Shown here: positions 53,990-64,000 of the stretch, in pieces
How positions within the stretch are numbered: position 1 is the stretch's first letter
How the letters are laid out: every line of letters begins with the position of its first letter
NCBI RefSeq assembly: GCF_025698545.1
Contig: NC_068576.1
Span: 54,720,094 to 54,784,093, forward strand
Source: Gossypium raimondii
Lineage: Eukaryota > Streptophyta > Magnoliopsida > Malvales > Malvaceae
Direction: 5' to 3'
DNA: 64,000 nucleotides
Made by a program: the position numbers and the translations under genes
The notes under the pieces: generated by a model
What the model was told of the DNA's origin: nothing
Database searches by the model: none
What the model saw: the letters and a program-made list of their open reading frames with translations, nothing else

Positions 53990-56742
53990 TTAGAAGCTTG
54001 TATGCCATATGGCATCGTCGCCCTCCCCGCATCGCTGATGTACTTCCTGCATTCTCTCCACGGACTTGCAAATGCCGCTGCAGCTCCAATCAAAAGATGC
54101 ACCACATGGATTCCCTGCTTGAGCTTTCCACTCGCAATCTATCGAACAAATGTAAGACATTGTCATGAAAAGATCGTTTCCATGCACAACTAAAATCTGG
54201 CACACTACTATGAAGATTCAACCCTTACCCAAGAGAGTACCACAGCAGAGGCTTCGTTCGTCGATATGCTCGACATCAAGACCAATAAACCAAGAACCTA
54301 AAGAGACGTCTTCGTTTGCATATCTATGAAGTATGTGCCTATAAAGTAAACAAAACATATAGTTAAAAAAACATCATGTAATAGAATAGCATAGCAAAAA
54401 AAAAAAAAAAAAATTACCGATTGACGGAGATGTAGGTTGCCAAGTCTTTGGACACTGCATATATTTGTCCGGTTGCATGCCTGAAGTATTTGTTTCCCTC
54501 CTCACCAAATTTCCAATATTCTGGCTCATGGTATTTGACCCCTCTATAGAGGTAAGCACGGTTAGATGAAAAGAAGCAAATACGACAATTAAAAAAAGAA
54601 AACTAAAAATATTTAATCCTTACTTCTGTGCTAGAACAGGTCCAGATTTCATGCAACCGATATAAACACGGGGTTTTGATCTGTGACGGGCCAATGTAGA
54701 ACCCACCATACCTGTAGTATAGTCCATATCAATATGGTAACCCTGCTACAGGTCTGTTCAAGAAAAAAATGTTGTACTGAAAACTTAGAGCCGGATCACT
54801 AACCCAGATTTACATGTACATCATCATCAACTTTAATATAAAAGTCTGCATCCCACTTAGCGACGGCTGTGGAAAAGTATATTTGGGTTTTCGATGATAA
54901 TTCATGGTAACCTTCTATGTGATTCTGCCCAAACAAAAAGTAAAAGATGAGATTCCGTGTAAGCTTCTAAATTCTTTAAAATTATAAATATCGAGCTCTT
55001 CACTTTGTCATGTTTTTGTACACTAAGATTAGAGAAAATAACTCATTAACTTGACCCAATGCAAGAAAGCATGAGCATACCAGGCGCAGAAAATCCTTGT
55101 ATTGCTCCTCTTCAGCTTCGATCCCTCGATCCAAAATACCACCCGGGGTTGCACTGAGAACCGAATGTACATGTTCAATAAGAATATCATTCAAGAAAGC
55201 TAAGTAGCACATAAAAGTTGAATGCTTCGAATTGTCCGTTTGAACTTACCTGTGTCCTATGACAAATCGCATTATAATTCCCTTCTCTTTCTCCAACCTC
55301 TTTAATTCCTCCCCTGAGAACAATAAACCTCGAAAAATAAATAATTTACTAGATCCCAGCGAGTGTCTAATAGAATGCCAAAACAGTACTGAATCAAACC
55401 TTGAGGCATCCAAGTTTCCCTGATTGAGTCCCTTCTTTTCCTACTGCTGAATGCTGTTATAATTCCCATAACAAAGAAAAGTTTCGGGCGTTCCTTCAAG
55501 TTCTCGATTCCAGGTTTTGTAACCATCGGAGATCCTTCATTACTATCTCCCTTGGCAGCTCTAGCAGCAGCTAGCTGCACCTCCAATGAGGAGATTGTTT
55601 TGTCTAATGTCCTGACAGTACGTATCGTGCGAACACTCTTTTTAAGTTCTAAACAAATTTTAGACACCAAAGGCTAACTTGGGGCAATTAGTCTAAAAGA
55701 CATAGAAACTTACATAATTACATCATGAGTTTGTGAAACTCGAGAAAGAATATCACCTGCCTCGACAGAAGTATCCTGTTGTAAATAAAACATAATCTCA
55801 TCAAGATTATTTGTATGCTATATAAGCTTTATGACAACTTTATACTCTATAAACTTGCCTTATCACAATTAACCAAGGGATGAACTTCCTTTCTCCCATG
55901 TGTCAGTACAGAAGAAGCCTCATTGATTTTGACAGGATCGGAACTAGTCCACAATCTGTAGAAAAATGAAAAACCCATGCACCACTAGTTAATGCACGCT
56001 TACATATAATACTACCACTCAAAAAAACAGGCAACAACATACAGAAAGACCCTTTTTACATAAAGTGATAACTCATAGATGCCTTAACATCAGAAAACTA
56101 TTTAATGGCCGTGTTTATAGGCGATGTCCCGACTTACCCCTAAACAGTTTTTTTTTTTTTTTTCAGGGATCTCTTGCACTTAGCTGCTACCAGCTTATAG
56201 CTTTTGATACAGAGCATAAAATCAACTTCCGAAAAACCAGCTTTTAAGTACAAAGTACAAATTCGTCATACATCACAAGTTATAAAACCAAATTCAATGA
56301 GATTAATCTCTTTTCTCACAGTCATGCATTACTAAATCTGCTACTAGAAGAGAACCAGCATAGCAAGTAAGACCCCGCCCCCCCGGGCCCAAATCCTGGA
56401 CACTGACAGATCTAGCAAACCTAAGACCTAAATCTATCCATACAGAGGCATTTTGCTTGACACCTTTGCAACAAATTAACAAGATCCTTCAACATAAAAC
56501 ATAAAGGAGCAAAAACAACCCAGAAATGAAACAATAGTTAACGCTTCTAATTTTACTTTTTAAAGCTTACGACTTTGTCATTCAAAACAAGATCTCGATC
56601 ATTCAAATTCCACTAAGAGAGAGAAAAAAGAACAGAACCTGTTGATAACAAGCACACCCAAGAAGAAGCTAGCAATGCAAAAGAAAGAAACCCATCTGGT
56701 AGAAACTCCATTGGCAGTCTTGTGAGTTCTACTCAAACCCAT
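53990..56742 (-). CDS. Beta-1,3-galactosyltransferase, GT31 family (B3GALT7/8-like)
   Basis: Golgi type II membrane enzyme, likely adding beta-1,3-galactose to arabinogalactan chains. Eleven exons give 401 residues: 56742-56639, 55955-55859, 55775-55714, 55611-55400, 55313-55250, 55153-55081, 54924-54804, 54711-54624, 54543-54418, 54338-54229 and 54138-53990. A short cytosolic start ([12 protein letters not shown]) is followed by one membrane anchor at about 17-34 ([18 protein letters not shown]) and a DUF4094 stem ([20 protein letters not shown]). The GT31 domain begins near [20 protein letters not shown]. The metal-binding acidic motif DDD is at 237-239 in [11 protein letters not shown]. 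The motifs [12 protein letters not shown] and the Cys-rich end [20 protein letters not shown] are intact. The donor of intron 2 is GC rather than GT (AAG|GCAAGT). I recall similar ends in Arabidopsis KNS4/UPEX1 and its close paralogues, but the exact orthologue is unsettled. Confidence 0.93.
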
Positions 56743-59700
56743 TGCAGGAAAAAAAAAAAACCCTAAAGAGCTTCAGCCTTAAGGAAGCTTCCTCTTTTTT
56801 CTTCCTTTTTTTTCTCAGAACTTTTTCAGTGTCAGAGACAAGAACCCATCAAGAGATAAAAAGAGAAAATCCTTAACGGCAACAGGTAATAACGACAAAA
56901 CATTCATGGAACCAAAACATATAGGAATTCAATTGGATTTATGTTCATATTTGGCAGCAATGGAGATGTAATATCAGCTGGCTTCTAAATCATGTTATTT
57001 GTTAAGCTTATATTATATGCTCCTTTTCATTGTTTTCTTTATAATAAATATTTTTTAAAAAGTCAGGACAACTCTTTATCTTCCTACAATACCCTTTCAT
57101 TCCCTTTCCTCTCGTCTTTTTCAAGCCCTTTTTTTTCTTTCCATTTTAGATAATTATCCACTAATATTTTTATTTAAGTTCAAATTATCGACAAAACCTT
57201 CGAAATCAATTTTTTTTTTCATTCAAATTTGTTGGTTATTGAATATTATTCCCAGGTGCCAATAACTTTCTTCAACCTGTAATTTAAAAATTCTCAGGTA
57301 AAAATTGTGGATCAGCTTTGACAATTTTGCATTTAAATGTTGATAACTGCAAAACCTTCAAATACTGGTTCAGGTATACCCACCCAAATATATCAAATTT
57401 GCTTGTTGCAATCAATTTTTATTGGAAGCAATATCCGGTAAAATTACATCTTTAGTCTCTCTTAATTTTAATATTGATAAATTACTCCATTTCAAAAAAA
57501 TTCGAAACAATTTAATCTTCGTTAATTTTACATAATTTTAATTGATATGTTAACAAATTTAGTTCTATCTATCTATATATATATTCTTCAATCTAAAGTT
57601 TTTATATTCTGGTTTTTCGATTTGTTTTAGATATTTTAATTTGTTTTATATTTTTCAAATCATTTTTAGAATCATGACCAAATTGATGAAATATATAAAT
57701 ATTAAAGGTTTAATTTCATATTATATTGATCAAAGTTATATACAAGTTACTGAAAATATTAATCGTTGTAATTAATTATCCTTAATTGCTCATTTTAAAA
57801 TTAATGATTAAATTACTTCTATTTGAAAGGGACCAATTTATCAATATTTAAATTGTGAGGGACAGAAGAGATGTTTTTACCAGCAATATTCTAATGCAAT
57901 TTGATTTTTTATTGTGGGGACTTTGGTTAGCCAATCACATACCTTATTTATTTCCGGTAAGCTAAACTAATTGACGATGTCAATTTAAATTTTAGGGGCT
58001 CGATGTATTCGTCCACTAATGTTTCCATGTGAAGAAACAACATCAAAATATTGGTTTTTATTCTAACAAGCAATCAACGAAGAAAATTATATTTAGTTAT
58101 TGTATTTGGAATCATATGACGATTATTAGTTGATGTTTACGTTTTAATATTTTATTTATTTTTGTTAATGTCAAATCAATTATTTAATTTTTATTAAAAA
58201 TGTTTTTTTGTTTAAAATAATGATTGTTAAAGTTTTCTTTAGCAGAAGGTATTTAATTTTGTTCCAAAAAAAAAAAAAAGGGGGATACGGAAGAAAAGAG
58301 GGATAGTTTGGTCCAAACAAGACAAAAGTGAAACTTGGTTGCCTTACTGTAGCATAACTTTATTGGAAAAATTTAAGACAAAACATATTATAATAGGTTC
58401 TACTTTTTGTTTAAGAATTTAGAGTAGGTTTAATGGTTTTATTATTTAATTATTAAAATTGAAAAATTATAAGAATGGTTATTTAATTATTTGATTTTTT
58501 ATTCGGTTATTAAATTATTAATGAGAAAATAATTTGGTAGTTTTAAAATTAGCATAATAACAACTTTAAGTCTTAATATTTATATATTGTGTAATTCTAA
58601 AAATTTAATTTTAGCATTTTCACATTGTGTAATATAGTCCTAGTTTTGTAGTTTTACTTTTATTTGTAACATAAATGGTTAATTTTAGAAAATTAAAAGA
58701 TGAAAATTATTATATTGGATTGTTGGGTTTTTATTTTATTTTTTGTATATTTTTGTTTTTTAAACTTTTTAGGTGATAGGGTCACAAAGTAAAATAAAAT
58801 TGAAAAAAAGATGAATTACATAATGTATAAAAGTTAAGTTAATTTTTAGAATCAAGACTAAATTAACATAATGTATAAATAGAGGATTAAAGTTGCTATT
58901 TTTTAATATTAAAGGTTAATTTTGTAAACAGAAAAATTATTGTATAAACTCTTCCCACCTCCTAGCCTATGGGGTACGGGCACTACATCATTTATTTTTC
59001 CATATGATATTTGCACATAAACATAATATTTCAAAGTCACCAATTGAATTACTTTTTCAACCAAATGCAGAAACTATTTCTAAATACAGTATAACCTGGA
59101 GTTTATGAAAAAAAAATAGAACAACTTTTATGAAAACAATGGAGAAACCTAGAAATGAAATCCAAAAGGAAGCTTTTTTTTTACACGATCTCATAAAAAA
59201 AAAGTGAATTTTGATTTCTTGGATTTAAAATTGAAAATGAAAAAAAAAAAACTTGTATAGCGACGTAGAGAAATCCAAACGGAACTAAATTCTTTTTACA
59301 TTATCTGAAATTGTCGACTCTTAGGAGTTTACTTTTCAATTTTTTTTCCATTGTTGAGTTTGATTCTTGATCATACAAAAATGGTTGTTTTTGTTTGGGT
59401 TTTTTTTTTTTTTTATCTTTATCAAAATTTTCCGATCTTGATCCAAGAACTTTGACATTTTTTGTCAAATATTTAAAAAAATACATATAATTATTACCTT
59501 TCGTTTGGATTTGTTTTTATAAAAGTTAGGATTTTACTAATTCTTTTAGCCGAGTTTCTATAAAAAAAATCCATTTTTAATCAACAGCAAAATGGTGTTA
59601 TTCACCATTTGCTTGAATGATATTCAAAATGGTTTCTCCATTTAGTTGGTAATGGATGCAATATATATTTATTGCAATCAGGTCTTTTGAGGGGAAAAAG

Positions 59701-60239
59701 TTAATTGGAGTTTATATTGACATGAAAAATAAATGATGTGGATTAATTTTATTAGTTAGGGCTCATGTTTTTACATGGTTGGGAAAGTTTATACAATAAT
59801 TTTTCCATTCAACGATCGGAAAAAAAACTGAATAATTGAATGGTCATTTTATACCTTTTATAATTGAGTAATTAGAAAAAAAAACCTTATCAATAGTTGT
59901 GTGACTATAACTGTAATTTACACAATGTTTATTTTAGTCTAATTTAGATATGATGTTGTAAAATAAAAAATATATAATATTTAAAGAATGTTTAAATTCA
60001 AATATGTAACTTAGGTTATAATAAAATATTAAAACAAAATATTATGTAATTAATATTTTAAAAAATAAAATCCATTAATGAGAAAAAAAATATTAAGACA
60101 ACAAGCAGACTGATGATACGGACAAACTAAAACCCGAGCCAACAAGCTCACTTGATACATCTGAACCTATCATCTGCACTCTCCAACCATATTATCTTCA
60201 GTCACAAACATTCTCATTAAAAGAAACAATGGGAAAGTC
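56743..60239. other. Intergenic region right of the galactosyltransferase; repeats only
   Basis: The first few hundred bases are its 5' UTR and promoter (CT-rich on the minus strand at 56785-56830). An inverted-repeat element lies at 57437-57881. The rest is AT-rich, with homopolymer runs at about 58266-58279 and 59400-59414. No gene is supported. Confidence 0.45.
57437..57881. mobile_element. Inverted-repeat element (MITE) with target duplication
   Basis: The left arm GGTAAAATTACATCTTTAG.. and the right arm, read as GGTAAAAACATCTCTTCTG.., are related. Both continue to ATATTGATAAATTA/G and a CC.TTTCAAA block. The 8-mer AGCAATAT occurs just before (57427-57434) and just after (57882-57889). 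The element is about 445 bases and non-coding. Confidence 0.75.
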
Positions 60240-61200
60240 ATCTCATTTCATATGATTTGCATATAACAAAGTTGCTCGAGCCAAGGAATAAGCCTCCTTG
60301 TTGGCATATTGACGAGTCCAATAGAAGGACAGGCACTGAAACAAATTCTTCATCATTAAACAATCACGTAAAAACACACTTAGTTCAGAAAAATCAGATG
60401 ATGGGCGTAACAAAGCCGAAATTATAAGCAATCGATTCGACTCAACTATAACATTATTGAAGGCGAAATATTTTAACAATGACAAGGCTTCCCTAATGGA
60501 AAAAGCTTTGGCATGGAAGGACTAAAACAAGCATAAATAAAAACTAGAAAAACTTTTAAGCACACAACCCTTAGAGTCTTGAACTACGGCCGCATACCCT
60601 GTAACCCCCTCTTGCTCGAAACAGGCAGAAACAACATTACATTTTAGCAGGCCACTATTATAGTAAACGTCGATAATGGCGGTAGAATGATCGCAAAGCA
60701 ATAAGAAGAGAAAAATAAGAATATCTTGACTACATCTATTTAAGGGTTAGAAAACTTATTCTAACCAAAGTCAACTAGAAGAAGTATAGTTCTATACGAA
60801 CTTAACTTGTGCGGTATGATTCGTACCGCGGGGGCTTTGCCCACATACCCGTAATAGCAACCCCAATCCTCTTCAACAAGTATTGGGATTCAAGGCACAC
60901 AATCCCTAACAACCACCTTCCAAAGGTGCCCAACCAGCCCTTCCCCAACCACAAGTTACTCTGTCCCAGTCACCACTTGCATCAACCGTGGTAAACACCC
61001 CCATTAACTGCCACCAACGAGTCCAAAAAGCATCAGCAACCCAAACGATTGATGTCGCGACCACATCTTCCCCTTTCCAAACAAAATAATTACGATTAGA
61101 TCATATAATCCAACATAACACAAATACACGTTGTAGAGATTTAGAAGTTGCCAAATTAAGAAGCTTGCAAAATATACGAGTCATTGTTGACTGATCGAAA
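60240..61200 (-). pseudogene. LINE-type retrotransposon remnant with RNase H-like domain
   Basis: On the minus strand, about 60700-60240 reads as a decayed RNase H-like domain of the type found at the end of plant LINEs and related proteins: KCNVVSACFEQEGVTGYAAV, an in-frame stop near 60525, then SFHAKAFSIREALSLLKYFA and FNNVIVESNRLLIISALL, ending FYWTRQYANKEAYSLARATL. Further upstream (about 61170-61020) a piece such as VWKGEDVVATSIVWVADAFW looks like the linker that follows the zinc-binding part of LINE reverse transcriptases. Stops and frame changes show it is dead. The reverse transcriptase itself is missing, so it is a 5'-truncated copy. The class assignment is by pattern only. Confidence 0.65.
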
Positions 61201-62884
61201 TGAAAAACCAGCAGCACTCCAAACAACTTGCGCATTGGAAAAAGTAGCAAAACAGGATCCATACTCTCGACTTCACTACATCAGCTACATGAGAGAGATA
61301 GTGAAATACCCTTCTCATTCAAACGAACCACTGTTAGTAAAAATCACCTCAGACAACTCTAAGCAAAGTCCTTAACCTTTAAAGGAATCTCACATCGTCA
61401 TAGCTTTGCCCGTTCTCGGCCAATAATAGCCGATCCAAACACATTAAGAGCAACACAGTATGTCGACGTCGCACTATGTTATGATATGAAAAATATAAAT
61501 TTAAATCATAATCGACATCTTTATTTTCACTAGTCTTTATTATTAGCATGATGTGATGCTATTATATTTTAGTATTAACAAATATTTGGCTTAAATTACA
61601 ATACAAATGTAATAAAATGATTTGTAGCAACTCATTATTGATATTATGATATGTGATATATAAAATTCATTTATAAATATTTGATACATTGGTAGTATTT
61701 TTCTTATTATTCCATAAACAATTTAAAAAATTATCATATATATTTTAATAGACTCTTATAGGATACTTGTCAACCTTCTAACTCAACTTGTAAAGTCTAA
61801 AACTCCACTAAAATATATCAAATAATTTCTCAAATTTAAAATACATTTTAGGTATTTAATATAGATTATTTATAAAGTTAATTAGAATCTTTAAATCGTA
61901 TTTAAAATTTATGGTTAGAAAAATTTATAATGTTTTTAACTTTTTTATCCAACTTGAGAAATTATTTGTTTAACCTAAACTTTACTTCAATTGATATGAA
62001 TTATTATTTAAATTTAATTTGAGTGGATTTATAAATTAATTTTATTATTTTAAAAAAAAGTTTAAAAGTACTTTTATTAAATGAATATTCAAACTGAGCT
62101 AATAAGGCTAAAAGAAAAAAAAGTAAAGGGACATTATGGTCCATTAAAGACAGCGTGACAACTCCAGAATAAGGGCGGTGGCACTGAACATGCGCCTCTC
62201 CCTCATGAAAAAAAACAGCGAAATTTTAGACGACAAGACGTGATCAAATCTAATCATTTAATGGGTTCGATATTTTCTTTTTTTTTATTTTCTCAATTAA
62301 TTGGTTCAATGAATCAATTTTCGTGCTAAATAATATTGTAACATACGATGTTTTGCCTCACTGGCTTTCTCTCTTTCCTTTTTTTTTGGGTCGAGCCTCA
62401 CTGTCTTACTTTATTACTTTCTGAAAATTATTATTATCTCCATAAATATTAAAAACATCTGTTCTCACTTTACATTGCCTTCATTTAATTTTAAATAGTT
62501 TTTATACAAAGTAAAATGTTAATTTTATATAATAAAGTAAAATGCGACGGTTTGATATACATTCTTTAGAAAAATTAGAATTTTTTATTTCTAAATTTGA
62601 TAACTAAATATATTTTCGTACTTATATTTTTTATTCACTTTCATATTTAAACTTGATATCTTTCATTTTGACCCTTCACTTAAAAATATAAAAGTTTGAT
62701 GATGTGTCACTTTAAGGCCACATCATCATTTAAAATTTTATAATTTTTTAATTTTTAAAGTGATGATGCGGTTGAACAAGTCAAACCACTTGTTTTTTAT
62801 TCAACCGGTTTAATCAAATTATCAAAGAATGACTCTGGTTATCAAATGATTGAACAACCAGGACCAATTTACTTACGATATCTA
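61201..62884. other. Intergenic region, no gene seen
   Basis: AT-rich DNA with short random open frames. The stretch from 61200 to 61480 is less AT-rich and may be more of the LINE remnant, but I could not read a domain in it. Confidence 0.4.
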
Positions 62885-63275
62885 GTTGGCATTCATAAAA
62901 AAAGTATCTAATGAGTTATGAGTTCAATACATCTTGTTTAGCAGAAAGTCGGATATTCCTTGCTCATTATCAGCTAATCACTTATTCACAAACTTTACAT
63001 GGGGCTAATAGTTTTCATTTTCCGTATCATGAAAAACCCTTTTCGCTCCACTTAGCCCTATCTCCCTCTAGGGGTATTTTAGTGATAGGTTTTATAGGAA
63101 CCGGGCGATCCTATTTGGTAAAATACCTAGTGACAAACTTCTACGTTCCTTTCAATACAGTATTTCTGAACAAGTTCCTGAATAACAAGCTTAAAGGTTT
63201 TCTTATTGATGATATCGATATTAATGTTAGTGACACTATTGATCGTGACCTTGATACGGAATTGAAGATCGCTAG
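62885..63275 (+). pseudogene. ycf2: Nuclear insertion of plastid DNA: fragment of ycf2
   Basis: The open frame from 62911 reads [20 protein letters not shown], then a stretch including [20 protein letters not shown] and [20 protein letters not shown], then [14 protein letters not shown] recognise this as the ATPase-like (GTGRSYLVK) part of the plastid Ycf2 protein. Similarity seems to begin near 62885 and fade after about 63270. Only about 390 bases of a gene of more than 6 kb are present, with several amino-acid changes, a shift just before 62911 and a shortened Asp/Ile-rich repeat. It is therefore an old nuclear plastid insertion (NUPT), not a gene. Ycf2 works only in the plastid. Confidence 0.9.
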
Positions 63276-64000
63276 ACGAATAATAATTAAGAATTCATAA
63301 AAGTTTAAAAGAAATTATTAAATTGGTTCAACTTGTTTAACGGTCAATTTTGTTCTAAAATTTTACCATTTTCAAACAAGTTAATTTGTTGAAAACATTA
63401 TATAAATCAATTTTTAATTTTTGATCACGGATACTTCAATTGGTTAATCACCGATACTTCTAAATATTCCACTAAAAATTATTTATTACGTTCTTCATTT
63501 TTTTTTAAAAAGAAATTGTTAGGTTCATTATTTGATTATGGAAGTTTAAGTTTTTGCTTACAATTTAGATGACATAAATTTAAAAAGACTTGGAATCTAA
63601 AGGGTCCATCATAGAATGAGATGAGGCCCATGAAGTAGGATAGGCCACCCTACAATTGATGAGTTGAGACTAGAGATCCTCCACATGTCCATAACATGGC
63701 CCATCAAAAGTTGATCCTATGTCGAATTGAAAATAATTAAAACATTTTTTTTTCAGTTTCAACATGCCTGTCCGATTCAATTCTCGAGTCACTTTAAAAA
63801 TCCCACAAGAATTAATCCATTCCGTGGACGAAGATAATAAATTTAAAAAAAAATCAAATAATTTGCAATAAAAAATAAATGAAATGCTTTTTTAATAAAT
63901 AAAAATTTAATTTATTAAAAACAAGAGTTGACGGTTGACTTCTTGAATTAATGTTTGCATAAATTTTTTCAATTTGTAGTTGAAAGTTGTATTTATTTAT
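63276..64000. other. Right end of window, AT-rich, no gene seen
   Basis: No supportable coding sequence. A less AT-rich stretch at 63600-63800 has no recognisable content. Confidence 0.4.

Noticed and set aside
53868-54205. Several overlapping short frames on both strands
   Set aside because: They are shadows of the last exon of the galactosyltransferase gene and its 3' UTR.
62911-63300. Open frame of 129 codons as a functional gene
   Set aside because: It is a short internal piece of plastid ycf2 with no start region, no promoter evidence and a plastid-only function.

Overview
The window is nuclear DNA from a flowering plant. Genes have multiple GT-AG introns, the spaces between them are AT-rich and filled with transposon debris, and there is a nuclear copy of a piece of the plastid gene ycf2. 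Cotton (Gossypium) or another member of the Malvaceae is my inference. It rests on a long terminal repeat full of CACACGGCCGTGTG-like words, a type I associate with cotton retrotransposons, and on the overall look of the proteins. No database search was possible.

I could rebuild nine protein-coding genes exon by exon, each with a continuous reading frame. In order they are: (1) a GRF8-type growth-regulating factor with a miR396 target site (+, 584-2226); (2) an IQ67-domain calmodulin-binding protein (-, 3942-5860); (3) a NAC factor of the SND1/NST3 secondary-wall type (-, 16603-17944); (4) a 1117-residue PHD-finger nuclear protein (+, 23571-28703); (5) a UBP5/UBP8-type ubiquitin-specific protease (+, 30078-35788); (6) a GH17 beta-1,3-glucanase whose last small exon adds a possible GPI tail (-, 36868-38358); (7) granule-bound starch synthase I (-, 40412-43176); (8) a 72-residue conserved plant protein in two exons (-, 46990-47566); (9) a GT31 beta-1,3-galactosyltransferase of the arabinogalactan type (-, 53990-56742). 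They are independent genes, not an operon or a recognisable pathway cluster. Several do touch cell-wall or carbohydrate biology (SND1/NST3, GH17, GT31, GBSS, and IQD proteins through microtubules), but I see no evidence that this is more than chance.

The spaces between genes hold a complete solo LTR with a perfect 5-bp target duplication (7335-9832) and several short inverted-repeat elements. At least two of these have GGGTTAA ends and near 9-bp target duplications, which suggests non-autonomous Mutator-like elements. There is also an AT-rich minisatellite of about 14 units (21820-23035), a long ATT microsatellite, a LINE-derived RNase H remnant (about 60240-61200), and the ycf2 insertion near the right end. 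I found no rRNA or tRNA gene, no CRISPR array and no convincing undescribed multi-gene system. The most interesting items are the alternative C-terminus of the glucanase, the small conserved gene, a GC-AG intron in the galactosyltransferase gene, and the inverted-repeat element families.
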